A stretch of 12,263 nucleotides of DNA. Source: an uncultured Oscillospiraceae bacterium (GTDB taxonomy: Bacteria > Bacillota > Clostridia > Oscillospirales > Ruminococcaceae). The stretch is taken from contig UQBC01000051.1 in assembly GCA_900539195.1 (NCBI GenBank), positions 1 through 12,263 of the forward strand, read 5' to 3'. The notes beneath the pieces are model-generated. The model made no database searches. It saw only the letters and a program-made list of their open reading frames with translations, and was not told the origin of the DNA. Positions 1-7,527 of the stretch are shown one piece after another; position 1 is the first letter of the stretch, and every line of letters begins with the position of its first letter. The position numbers and the translations under genes are program-made.

Positions 1-85
1 TGCAGGACGCAAAGCCCACAAAGCGTTCTTATAGGGATAGAGGACAAGCACTTTTGTTGAAAAAACATACTTTTTCTACAAGCTG

Positions 86-123
86 ACAGTCCGGGAAGAA
101 CAAAACTTCCCGGACTGTTTTTT
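86..123 (+). terminator. Intrinsic terminator upstream of spoIIGA
   Basis: A perfect 13-bp stem (arms 86-98 and 106-118, ACAGTCCGGGAAG with its complement) encloses a 7-nt loop and is followed by a T run ending at 123. This is a classic Rho-independent terminator. It should end transcription of a gene lying left of the window. In related sporeformers that gene is often ftsZ, but the visible 85 nt are too short to identify it. It insulates spoIIGA so that the operon depends on its own promoter. Confidence 0.9.
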
Positions 124-139
124 ATATCCCTATCACAAA

Positions 140-172
140 CCGACACTTTTTTCTTTCTCTTTGTCCTATAAT
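140..172 (+). promoter_or_regulatory. Candidate spoIIGA promoter with unusually wide spacer
   Basis: A perfect -10 hexamer TATAAT lies at 167-172. No good -35 exists at 16-18 bp; the best one is CCGACA at 140-145, a 21-bp spacer. The Bacillus subtilis spoIIG promoter is known for a comparably wide spacer and for Spo0A binding next to its -35, so this may be the same design. A relaxed 0A-box-like TGTTGAA sits at 55-61. The predicted start near 178 would give a very short leader beginning right at the Shine-Dalgarno. The -10 is clear; the -35 and Spo0A links are inference. Confidence 0.45.
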
Positions 173-189
173 AAACGAGGGGCGTGGAA

Positions 190-1044
190 ATGGTGATCTA
201 TCTTGATGTGCTTATACTTATAAATCTGTACGTTACATATTTTCAGATACTTGCGGTATCTGTGCTTACTCACCGTAAGGTTATATGGTACAGAAAGCTG
301 ATATCTGCGGGAATAGGCGGAGCGGCATCTCTTTGCATATTCATACCTCAGGATATGGTTATCACACTTACAATGCTTAAAATAGCGTTATGCTTCGTTA
401 TAGCGTTTACAGCGTTCGGGTACGGCGGATTTTTGAAGTATATGAAGAGCGTTTTGTTTTTGCTGTTTGTAAACTTCCTGTTTTCAGGGCTTATGCTTTG
501 CGTTTGGCTGTTTGCCGCTCCTATGAAAATGCTTTTTATAAACGGCACAGTATATTTCGGAATAGACGCTATGACGGTGATTTTATGCACCTGTGCCGCT
601 TATACGGTAATGAGAATGATAAGACTGATACTTGACAGAACCGGAAGAACCGACAGAAAATATACTGTTGAAATTCAGAACAACGGAAATGAGTGCAGGC
701 TGTCTGCGCTTGCCGACAGCGGAAACGGACTTGTTGACTGCTTCAGCGGGCTTCCTGTCATAGTGTGTAGACGTGATATATGCGCAGATATTTCACCGCC
801 TGCAATTATGGCGATAGACGGCAGTAAAGACCTGTTACAGCTACGCCCGGAAATGCTAAAAGGCGTGCGCATTATGCCGTTTTCGACGGTCGGTAAGGAT
901 GGACTTATCTGCACATTCAGAGCCGATAGTATTGTAATTAATGACGAAAGGCAGCATAAATATCCCGTGAACGCCCTTATTGGTGTAGTGGTCGGCGGTA
1001 AACAGGAATATGAAGCGATCTTCAACCCGAAAATACTTGTGTGA
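190..1044 (+). CDS. spoIIGA: SpoIIGA, pro-sigma-E processing aspartic protease
   Basis: Membrane-embedded aspartic protease that cleaves the pro-peptide of sigma-E in the mother cell after asymmetric division. The N-terminal half (about residues 1-148) is strongly hydrophobic with roughly five membrane segments and begins IYLDVLILIN, like B. subtilis SpoIIGA. The cytosolic half carries the catalytic ADSGN motif (Asp176 from the ATG) and ends with the family-like EAIFNPKIL. I place the start at ATG 190 (284 aa): GAGGGG at 177-182 gives 7-nt spacing, whereas the in-frame GTG at 184 lies only 1 nt after it. Length is slightly below the roughly 310 aa of the Bacillus protein. sigE follows after 10 nt, its substrate gene in the same operon. 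Family identity is confident from motif plus context. Confidence 0.95.
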   Translation: MVIYLDVLILINLYVTYFQILAVSVLTHRKVIWYRKLISAGIGGAASLCIFIPQDMVITLTMLKIALCFVIAFTAFGYGGFLKYMKSVLFLLFVNFLFSGLMLCVWLFAAPMKMLFINGTVYFGIDAMTVILCTCAAYTVMRMIRLILDRTGRTDRKYTVEIQNNGNECRLSALADSGNGLVDCFSGLPVIVCRRDICADISPPAIMAIDGSKDLLQLRPEMLKGVRIMPFSTVGKDGLICTFRADSIVINDERQHKYPVNALIGVVVGGKQEYEAIFNPKILV

Positions 1045-1054
1045 GGTGTAAAAT

Positions 1055-1774
1055 ATGCTGAAAGTAATAGAAATTATCAGCAGACTGATACAAAGACTGC
1101 GTATGTCCGCTGTCGGAAGATGCGAAATAGATTATATAAACGGTGCAGAAACCTTACCTCCTCCGCTTTCCAAGGAAGACGAAGCAAAAACGCTTGCAAT
1201 GCTTGACAATGATTTTGAGAAGGCAAGAGAAAAGCTTATTGTTCATAACCTGCGGCTGGTTGTGTACATTGCCAAGAAATTTGAGAGCACCGGTATAGGA
1301 ATAGAGGACCTTATTTCAATCGGAACTATCGGACTTATCAAGGCAGTAAATACATTCAGTGTTGAGAAAAATATAAAGCTCGCTACTTATGCCTCAAGGT
1401 GCATAGAAAACGAAATACTTATGTATCTGAGAAAAACGAATCCGCAAAAAATGGAGGTTTCAATAGATGAGCCTCTTAATGTTGACTGGGACGGCAATGA
1501 ACTGCTTTTGTCGGATATTCTCGGAACGGATGATGATACTGTAAGCGTCAACATCGAAAATGAAGCGGAAAAGCGTGTACTTCTTGAAGCGGTAGAAAAG
1601 CTTGACGAAAGGGAAAAGCTGATAATGGAACTTCGTTTCGGGCTTAATAACCGCCCCGAAAAAACGCAAAAGGAGGTCGCCGATATGATCGGGATCTCCC
1701 AGAGTTATATATCACGTCTTGAAAAGCGCATTATAAAACGGCTTAAAAAGGATATGGAAAGCCTGTGCAGTTAG
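1055..1774 (+). CDS. sigE: RNA polymerase sporulation sigma factor SigE
   Basis: Mother-cell-specific sigma-70 family factor that runs the early mother-cell programme of sporulation. The protein has 239 aa, matching my recollection of B. subtilis SigE length. Residues 1-26 form an amphipathic basic pro-sequence; ETLPPPLSKED follows, so SpoIIGA cleavage is expected near Asp26-Tyr27 by homology. Region 2 spans about 60-130 (NLRLVVYIAKKF, GIEDLISIGTIGLIKAV, ATYASRCIENEILMYLR). Region 4 with its HTH spans about 178-232 (KTQKEVADMIGISQSYISRLEKR). The SD GAGGTG at 1043-1048 overlaps the spoIIGA stop, so the two are translated as one operon. The sigG gene that often follows is absent; instead the end overlaps a convergent gene by 4 nt with no terminator between them. 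Confidence 0.97.
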   Translation: MLKVIEIISRLIQRLRMSAVGRCEIDYINGAETLPPPLSKEDEAKTLAMLDNDFEKAREKLIVHNLRLVVYIAKKFESTGIGIEDLISIGTIGLIKAVNTFSVEKNIKLATYASRCIENEILMYLRKTNPQKMEVSIDEPLNVDWDGNELLLSDILGTDDDTVSVNIENEAEKRVLLEAVEKLDEREKLIMELRFGLNNRPEKTQKEVADMIGISQSYISRLEKRIIKRLKKDMESLCS

Positions 1775-3375
1775 CGCTTCGCAAAATCCCTGCCGAGTAC
1801 AGCCATAGCGCACCTCAGTCCGTCCATTGCAGCGGTTACGATACCGCCTGCATACCCTGCACCTTCGCCGCAAGGATACAAGCCTTTTACGCTGACAGAC
1901 GAAAGGTATTTGTCCCTTACTATTCTCACAGGCGAGGAACTTCTTGTTTCCGGTCCTGTCATGACTGCGTCAGGTAAGCCGAAGCAGCTGATTTTTTTAG
2001 CAAACTGCGGCAGTGCGAACCTAAGTGCATCGCATACAAAATCGGGTAAATATTCATCGGGCGGTACAAATTTTGTGCCGATTGGGTAGGAAGGGGTTAC
2101 GTTGCCGAATTTTTCGGAAGTACGCTTATTGAGAAAGTCGCCGACTAAGGAAACAGGTGCTTTATAATTGCCGCCTGCCGCTTTGTAGGCGGCTTTTTCT
2201 ATTTTCCGTTGCAGTTCAACGCCTGCCATAATATCGTCTTTATCAAAATCGTCAGGGATAATGCCGACGAGAACGGCGCTGTTTGCATTTTCACCGTTTC
2301 TGGCATAGTAGCTCATACCATTTGTGACTATCGTGTTTTCTTCGGAAGAAGAAGCGGTAACCACGCCGCCCGGGCACATACAGAATGTATAAATACCTCT
2401 GCCTGTTTCATCGTGTACGGAAAGCTTATAGTCGGCGGGCGGGAGCGCAGGGTGTCCGCTCATATTGCCGTACATACTGCGGTCGAGATCCGATTGTTTG
2501 TGTTCTATTCTGACACCTATCGAGAAGTTTTTTGCCTGCATAGTAACGTTGCGGTTTTTTAGAAGATAGAATACATCTCTTGCACTGTGACCTATGGCAA
2601 GGATCACATTGTCGGTTTCGATGGTAATTTCAGTATTGTTTTTTATATAGCTTATGGCTTTAATTCTGCCGTTTTCGGTATCATAGCCGCAGAATTTTGC
2701 GCCGAATATCACATCACCGCCGAGTGAAACAATATCGTTTCTGATATTTTTAACTGTTGCTGAAAGCTTATCAGTGCCTATATGAGGTTTTGCGTCGTAC
2801 ATAATTTCTTCGGGCGCACCGTGACGGACAAACTCTTCAAAGACTATCCGTGACAGCGGGTCGTTTACGCCTGTGTTGAGCTTGCCGTCCGAAAAAGTAC
2901 CAGCACCGCCCTCGCCGAACTGCACGTTGCATTCTGTATCGAGTATGCCTTTTTCCCAGAATAAGCGTACTTTTTCCTTGCGGCTGTCTACGTCAAGACC
3001 GCGTTCAAGCACTATCGGTCGCACTCCGCACTGCGCAAGATACAGCGCCGCAAACATTCCCGCAGGACCGAAGCCGATTATCACGGGACGATTTGAAAGT
3101 TGTGCTTTTCGGGGAAGAGAATACGGTGTTTCTTTATATAAGGAAACATTTTTGTTTCCCGTATTCTTTTTTAGTATGCCGTTTTCGTTATCATATTGAA
3201 AAGCAACCGTATAGACAAAATGTATATCGTCCTTGTGGCGGGCGTCAACAGAACGTCTGATTATTTTGATGTCAGTCGGTTTAAGCTTTTCAAGCTTTAA
3301 TTTTTTGCTTATAAATGTCGCTATGTCGCCCGTTGTATGTTCGAGCGGCATTTTTATATTGCTGTATTTGATCAT
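1771..3375 (-). CDS. FAD-dependent oxidoreductase, COG2509 family
   Basis: Uncharacterised flavoprotein of the COG2509 (FAD-dependent dehydrogenase) family; no reaction is assigned here. The 534-aa protein has an N-terminal domain of about 90 residues without nucleotide motifs. Then comes a Rossmann dinucleotide site (VIIGFGPAGMFAALYLAQCG, Gly101-Gly106), the family motif GEGGAGTFSDGKLNT (154-168), ILAIGHSARD (258-267), FCMCPGG (331-337), ETRSSSPVRI (476-485) and a C-terminal FAD-contacting segment around LYPCGEGAGYAGG (499-511). The ATG at 3375 follows the upstream flavoprotein gene by 3 nt, with GGAG inside that gene's end (3382-3385), so translation is probably coupled. The stop overlaps the convergent sigE stop by 4 nt. 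The coding DNA for the linker near residues 70-86 contains a palindromic structure (see 3118-3172). Confidence 0.88.
   Translation of the reverse strand: MIKYSNIKMPLEHTTGDIATFISKKLKLEKLKPTDIKIIRRSVDARHKDDIHFVYTVAFQYDNENGILKKNTGNKNVSLYKETPYSLPRKAQLSNRPVIIGFGPAGMFAALYLAQCGVRPIVLERGLDVDSRKEKVRLFWEKGILDTECNVQFGEGGAGTFSDGKLNTGVNDPLSRIVFEEFVRHGAPEEIMYDAKPHIGTDKLSATVKNIRNDIVSLGGDVIFGAKFCGYDTENGRIKAISYIKNNTEITIETDNVILAIGHSARDVFYLLKNRNVTMQAKNFSIGVRIEHKQSDLDRSMYGNMSGHPALPPADYKLSVHDETGRGIYTFCMCPGGVVTASSSEENTIVTNGMSYYARNGENANSAVLVGIIPDDFDKDDIMAGVELQRKIEKAAYKAAGGNYKAPVSLVGDFLNKRTSEKFGNVTPSYPIGTKFVPPDEYLPDFVCDALRFALPQFAKKISCFGLPDAVMTGPETRSSSPVRIVRDKYLSSVSVKGLYPCGEGAGYAGGIVTAAMDGLRCAMAVLGRDFAKR
3118..3172 (+). 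terminator. Terminator-like nested hairpin with T run inside COG2509 gene
   Basis: On the + strand, arms AGAATACGG (3118-3126) and CCGTATTCT (3159-3167) form a 9-bp stem followed by T at 3167-3172. Inside, GGAAAC (3142-3147) can pair with GTTTCC (3154-3159), or GAAACA (3143-3148) with TGTTTC (3127-3132), so two alternative folds exist. This is antisense to the oxidoreductase gene and about 1.35 kb past sigE. It could stop antisense read-through from the sporulation operon, or be a palindromic insertion in a protein linker. The structure is seen directly; function is inference. Confidence 0.4.
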
Positions 3376-3378
3376 TAC

Positions 3379-4605
3379 TTACTCCAATAAAGAAAGGCTT
3401 GCATTCATACCTGCGGTATAACCGCTTTTCCATGCCCAGTCGAGATTATATCCGCCGCATCTTCCCTGAATATTGAGTATTTCGCCGCAAAGGTATAATC
3501 CGCTTGCTTTGAGCGATTCCAGCTTATCTGAAACTTCATTTGCCGGTATACCGCCGCAGGTAATCTGCGCAAGGCTCCAGTCGGATACTCCTTTAACGGG
3601 ATATCTGCTGTCTTTTGCGGCAGTGCAAATCAGAGATATTTCCTTTGGCGTTATTTCACCGCAGGTTTTTGAAAAGACGACACCAACCTTTTTCAGTATA
3701 GCCTGACCTATGCGTTTGTGATATATTCCTGTCAGAAGTTCTTCACAAGGAAGCGTAGCCCTTATTTCAGCCGAGCTTTTTATTATGTTGTACAGCTCTT
3801 CTTTACCGAGCGTGGGTGCTGTATCAAGCGATATCTCGCCTTTGTCAACATACTTTGCGGCTGTTGCCGACAGATTGAATATGCAGATACCTGACAGAGC
3901 GCCGTCTGCGAACTGGACTTCACCTGACTGCCTGTCAATTATCTTTCCGCCTGCAAGCAGTGAAACATCGGCTGCGATACGCAATCCCTTTACCGCTTTT
4001 ACAAGTCCGACATCTGTTCTTATAGGGGCTAATGCAGGATATAGCTTAGTTGACGAGTGTCCTAGCTTTTTACACAGCGCATATCCTTCACCTGTAGTTC
4101 CGAGTGACGGGGCGGCTTTTCCGCCGGTGGCAATTATAACGCGTCTTGTTCTGACCTCAGTTTCTCCGTTAGTTATGATAAAGCGGTTTTTTGCTTTCTT
4201 TATATCTGTGACATAATATTCGCAGATTGTATTGATACCGGCAAAATCAGCGGCAAATCGCAGTGTGTCAAGCACCGATGCAGCCGTATTGCTGAAAGGA
4301 TACACTCTGCCGGTATCATCTGCACGGCAGAGCAGTCCCAGGGAAGAAAAGAATTCTTCCGAATTTTCTATATCGCCGCTTATATACGACAATAACTCAG
4401 TGTCGCCGTCATAGTCGTCTGCCGAGATGAAGCTGTTTGTAAGGTTGCATCTTCCGTTACCGGTAGATAATATTTTTTTGCCGACCCTTGGCAGTTTTTC
4501 GAGAATGGTTATATTGTTACAGCCGTATCGTGCGGCGGCAATGCCTGCAACCAGTCCTGATGCGCCGCCGCCGACAATTGCTATATCGGTATCAATTATT
4601 TTCAT
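3379..4605 (-). CDS. NAD(P)/FAD-dependent oxidoreductase, HI0933/BaiN-like (COG2081)
   Basis: Flavoprotein of the HI0933 family, often labelled BaiN or 'aminoacetone oxidase-like'; physiological substrate uncertain, so I give no gene symbol. The 408-aa protein has the N-terminal FAD site DIAIVGGGASGLVAG (Gly12-Gly17), the family hallmark KKILSTGNGRCNLTN (43-57), IATGG (158-162), QFADGALSG (231-239), CGGI (350-353) and a C-terminal LYLCGEILNIQG...GGYNLDWAWKSGYTAG segment (370-399). I chose the ATG at 4605 because GGAG lies 5 nt upstream and MKIIDTDIAIVGG is the usual family N-terminus; an in-frame TTG at 4620 would place that SD inside the gene. First gene of a two-gene flavoprotein operon with the COG2509 gene. 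Full length, with no missing motif seen. Confidence 0.9.
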   Translation of the reverse strand: MKIIDTDIAIVGGGASGLVAGIAAARYGCNNITILEKLPRVGKKILSTGNGRCNLTNSFISADDYDGDTELLSYISGDIENSEEFFSSLGLLCRADDTGRVYPFSNTAASVLDTLRFAADFAGINTICEYYVTDIKKAKNRFIITNGETEVRTRRVIIATGGKAAPSLGTTGEGYALCKKLGHSSTKLYPALAPIRTDVGLVKAVKGLRIAADVSLLAGGKIIDRQSGEVQFADGALSGICIFNLSATAAKYVDKGEISLDTAPTLGKEELYNIIKSSAEIRATLPCEELLTGIYHKRIGQAILKKVGVVFSKTCGEITPKEISLICTAAKDSRYPVKGVSDWSLAQITCGGIPANEVSDKLESLKASGLYLCGEILNIQGRCGGYNLDWAWKSGYTAGMNASLSLLE

Positions 4606-4634
4606 TTCTGCTCCGTTCAAAGAAGTTAATTAAA

Positions 4635-4663
4635 TTTATAATCCGTTAACATAAGAAGTATAA
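4635..4663 (-). promoter_or_regulatory. Weak candidate promoter for the flavoprotein operon
   Basis: Reading the minus strand, TATAAA (complement of 4635-4640) lies 17 bp downstream of TTATAC (complement of 4658-4663). The -10 is good and the -35 poor (3 of 6). It overlaps the divergent marR promoter, so MarR binding or the two polymerases could interfere with each other. This is the best candidate in the only available upstream gap. Confidence 0.35.
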
Positions 4664-4674
4664 CATATTATCAT
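4646..4674 (+). promoter_or_regulatory. Promoter of the marR-ABC operon
   Basis: TTAACA (4646-4651) and TATCAT (4669-4674) are separated by exactly 17 bp, each 5 of 6 to the sigma-A consensus. The predicted start near 4681 falls within the inverted repeat at 4680-4696, which suits repression of this operon by its first gene product. Confidence 0.65.
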
Positions 4675-4679
4675 TCGGT

Positions 4680-4696
4680 AAGCAAGAGGTTTGCTT
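4680..4696 (+). promoter_or_regulatory. Putative MarR operator
   Basis: A perfect inverted repeat AAGCAA (4680-4685) / TTGCTT (4691-4696) has a 5-nt centre, 17 bp in all, typical in size and symmetry for a MarR dimer site. It starts at the predicted transcription start of the marR operon. Assignment to this MarR is inferred from position only. Confidence 0.5.
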
Positions 4697-4701
4697 TAAA
4701 T

Positions 4702-4724
4702 GCAGATTGTATGGGAAAATCTGC
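4702..4724 (+). repeat. Inverted repeat in the marR leader
   Basis: Perfect 7-bp arms GCAGATT (4702-4708) and AATCTGC (4718-4724) flank a 9-nt centre, ending 7 nt before the Shine-Dalgarno AGGAGG (4732-4737). It may be a second MarR site or a 5' RNA hairpin next to the ribosome binding site. There is no T run, so it is not a terminator. Confidence 0.4.
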
Positions 4725-4745
4725 GGAGTACAGGAGGATAACAAA

Positions 4746-5195
4746 ATGGACGACAGAATAATGAAACTTATAATTGCGCTTGGTAAGTTTTCGGCTCAGC
4801 CAAGGCAATACAGAATAATGGATGGACTTAACGCGAGCGAAACAGGCATTTTCTGGGCTATGACACAGATCGTTGCGGAAAGACCCGATACCGAGCTGTT
4901 CGGACTGAGCGAGCTTAACAGCTATCTTAATTTTACCAGACCGAATCTTTCACAGACTGTCAACAAGCTGGAGGATAAGGGCTATGTTGAGAGGGTCGTT
5001 CTTAAGGATGACAGAAGGGTAACATACATCAGACTCACAGAAAACGGCAGAGCAACGGCAAAAGCAAAATATGACGAGATATTCACACGACTTGAAAATA
5101 TAGCAAAGATACTCGGCGAAGAGGATACAGATAAGCTTATCGAGCTTGTTCTGCGTTTTGCCAACGCTTACGAAAAGTCGGCTGAACTGAAGTAA
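4746..5195 (+). CDS. MarR family transcriptional regulator
   Basis: Winged-helix dimeric regulator, 149 aa, the usual MarR length. Helical dimerisation segments lie at both ends. The DNA-binding part is about 52-102: LSELNSYLNFTRPNLSQTVNKLEDKGYVERV as helix-turn-helix, then the wing with the DDRR motif (88-91) and TYIRLTENG. I placed the start at ATG 4746 with AGGAGG 8 nt upstream; a TTG at 4707 is in frame but lacks an SD. It is first in an operon with two ABC half-transporters (19 nt to the next), a common Firmicute layout where MarR represses exporter and self until a ligand binds. The inverted repeat on its predicted transcription start supports autorepression. The ligand is unknown. Confidence 0.92.
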   Translation: MDDRIMKLIIALGKFSAQPRQYRIMDGLNASETGIFWAMTQIVAERPDTELFGLSELNSYLNFTRPNLSQTVNKLEDKGYVERVVLKDDRRVTYIRLTENGRATAKAKYDEIFTRLENIAKILGEEDTDKLIELVLRFANAYEKSAELK

Positions 5196-5214
5196 GAGAA
5201 AGGGAGCATAGTAT

Positions 5215-7527
5215 TTGTGTAAAATATTCGGGTATCTCAAAAACAGCATACCGCAGGTTTTGCTGATAATTGTACTGCTTATAATTCAGGCTTGGGGCGA
5301 CCTTACCTTACCGCAATACACATCGGATATCGTGGATATAGGTATACAGAACGGCGGTATAGAAAATGCGGCGGCAGATGCGCTGAGCGTTGACAGCTTT
5401 AATGCGCTTGAAGCGTTTATGAATGATGAGCAGAAAAGCATATTTGTAAAAAGCTATACTCTTGTGAAAAAAGGGGAAGCGACCGATTCTCGGAAAGACC
5501 GCTTTCCTGCGTCAAAAGACAATGATGTGTATTTTCTGAATGATATTACTTCAGATGAAAAGACACAGCTTATTGATGCCATAGGAATACCTATGACTGC
5601 GGCTGAAATGATGAGAGAACTTTCTTTTGAAGATTTTTCGGCTATGGCAGAAAAGCAGGGAGTGGCTCTGCCGTTCACATCGTTTGAACAGGCAGGACAG
5701 GCTCTCGGAATTGAAGAAGGTAAAGTGAATGCTCTGACGATCATTACCGCACTTGCAGGCACGGGAGCGATGGGCGATACTGATTTATCGGCATCTCTTG
5801 ATAAATTATCGGATATGCCCGTAACTATTACCGAGCAGTCGGCAGTACTTTTTGTAAAGAATGAATATTCATCTCTCGGCGTTGATATGAACGTATTACA
5901 GCAAAACTATCTGCTGTCAGCCGGCGGAAAAATGCTGCTTATCGCACTTCTTATGATGGCGGTATCCGTGACTGTCGGTTTCTTTGCTGCTACAACAGCG
6001 GCAAAGGTCGGAAGAGATTTACGGGCTAAGGTGTTCAAGAATGTTGTCGGTTTCTCAAGCGCCGAGATCGACAAGTTCTCTACGGCAAGTCTTATTACCA
6101 GAAGCACGAACGATATACAGCAGATACAGATGGTTATTGTAATGCTTCTGAGAATGGTTATATACGCTCCAATACTCGGTATAGGCGGAGTATTTATGGT
6201 ACTGACTACCGGTACGGGTATGGCGTGGATTATAGCGCTTGCGGTAATAGTGATCTTTGCCGTTGTAATGGTGCTTATGAAGATTGCGATGCCTAAATTC
6301 AAGCTGATGCAGAAACTGGTCGATAAGCTCAACCTGGTTGCAAGGGAGATACTTACCGGTCTGCCTGTTATCCGTGCCTTCAGCCGTGAAAAATATGAAG
6401 AGGATCGTTTTGATAAGGCAAACAGGGATCTTACGTCAACGATGCTGTTTACAAACCGCACAATGACATTTATGATGCCGCTTATGATGATGATAATGAA
6501 CCTTATCACTGTTCTTATCATATGGGTAGGCGCCGGTCAGATATCGGACGGTTCGCTCCAGGTCGGCGATATGATGGCATTCATAACTTACACAATGCAG
6601 ATAGTAATGTCGTTCCTTATGCTGACTATGATATCAATAATGCTGCCGAGAGCCGCAGTTTCGGCAGACAGGATAAACGAAGTCATAACAGCAAAGAAGA
6701 GTATCGAAGACAAGCCCGGCGCAGGAACTTTCGACAGGTCAACGCTCAGAGGCAATGTTACATTTGATCACGTTTCGTTCCGCTATCCCGACGCAAAGGA
6801 AGATGTGCTGACGGATATATATTTCACTGCAAATGCAGGCGAAACAACAGCCATTATAGGCAGTACGGGAAGCGGCAAATCAACGCTTATCAATCTTATT
6901 CCCAGATCCTTTGATGTTACTGCCGGCAGAATCACTATTGACGGTACGGATATAAGAGATGTGACACAGCATTCTCTTCACGAAATAATCGGTCTTGTGC
7001 CGCAGAAAGGCGTATTGTTCTCAGGTACTATCGACAGCAATATAAAATTCGGAGCAGAGAACGCAAGCGAAGAAACAGTAAAGCTTGCCGCTGATGTTTC
7101 ACAGTCGTCTGAATTTATTGACAGCAAGCCGCAGAAATACAATGAACCTGTTTCTCAGGGAGGTACAAATGTATCGGGTGGACAGAAACAGCGTCTGTCA
7201 ATTGCTCGTGCAATAGCGAAAGAGCCGAAAATATACCTGTTTGACGACAGTTTCTCGGCACTTGACTTCAAGACAGACGTCAAGCTCAGAAATGCACTTG
7301 CCGATAATATTCACGACTGTACGATAATCATCGTTGCACAGCGTATAAGTACAATACTTAACGCCGACAAGATAGTCGTACTTGATGAAGGTAAGATAGT
7401 CGGTATAGGAACTCACGGACAGCTTATGCAGAGCTGTGAGGTTTACAGACAGATAGCACACTCGCAGTTATCACAGAAAGATCTTGCTGCAATAGACAAT
7501 GCAAAGGGGGTTACTGACAATGAGTAA
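5215..7527 (+). CDS. ABC exporter half-transporter A, with large extracellular domain
   Basis: Fused membrane/ATPase subunit of a heterodimeric ABC exporter, probably drug or peptide efflux. At 770 aa it is about 180-200 longer than usual. TM1 is about 12-30; residues 36-236 form a polar, mostly helical-looking insertion before TM2 (237-258), predicted outside the cell; the other TMs reach about 475. The ATPase domain has Walker A GSTGSGKST (549-557), Q-loop Gln597, intact signature VSGGQ (653-657), Walker B YLFDD with Asp678 in place of catalytic Glu, and Gln709 in place of the H-loop His. These changes mark the non-catalytic-site subunit of asymmetric heterodimers such as BmrCD or TM287/288. 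It starts at TTG 5215 (AGGGAG 8 nt upstream); the sequence MCKIFGYLKN fits the family N-terminus. Its stop overlaps the partner start by 8 nt. Confidence 0.93.
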   Translation: MCKIFGYLKNSIPQVLLIIVLLIIQAWGDLTLPQYTSDIVDIGIQNGGIENAAADALSVDSFNALEAFMNDEQKSIFVKSYTLVKKGEATDSRKDRFPASKDNDVYFLNDITSDEKTQLIDAIGIPMTAAEMMRELSFEDFSAMAEKQGVALPFTSFEQAGQALGIEEGKVNALTIITALAGTGAMGDTDLSASLDKLSDMPVTITEQSAVLFVKNEYSSLGVDMNVLQQNYLLSAGGKMLLIALLMMAVSVTVGFFAATTAAKVGRDLRAKVFKNVVGFSSAEIDKFSTASLITRSTNDIQQIQMVIVMLLRMVIYAPILGIGGVFMVLTTGTGMAWIIALAVIVIFAVVMVLMKIAMPKFKLMQKLVDKLNLVAREILTGLPVIRAFSREKYEEDRFDKANRDLTSTMLFTNRTMTFMMPLMMMIMNLITVLIIWVGAGQISDGSLQVGDMMAFITYTMQIVMSFLMLTMISIMLPRAAVSADRINEVITAKKSIEDKPGAGTFDRSTLRGNVTFDHVSFRYPDAKEDVLTDIYFTANAGETTAIIGSTGSGKSTLINLIPRSFDVTAGRITIDGTDIRDVTQHSLHEIIGLVPQKGVLFSGTIDSNIKFGAENASEETVKLAADVSQSSEFIDSKPQKYNEPVSQGGTNVSGGQKQRLSIARAIAKEPKIYLFDDSFSALDFKTDVKLRNALADNIHDCTIIIVAQRISTILNADKIVVLDEGKIVGIGTHGQLMQSCEVYRQIAHSQLSQKDLAAIDNAKGVTDNE

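Noticed and set aside
3..86. Possible C-terminal tail of an upstream + strand gene
   Set aside because: Frames ending at 60 and at 86 are both open from the left edge, neither resembles FtsZ or another protein I know, and one stop runs into the terminator stem, so neither can be called.
31..133. Distant inverted repeat ATAGGGATA (31-39) with TATCCCTAT (125-133)
   Set aside because: Nine bp separated by about 85 nt and spanning a strong terminator; probably chance.
5907..6521. Long minus-strand open frame of 204 codons
   Set aside because: It lies wholly opposite the membrane region of ABC subunit A, is an isoleucine/valine-rich shadow and has no family motifs.
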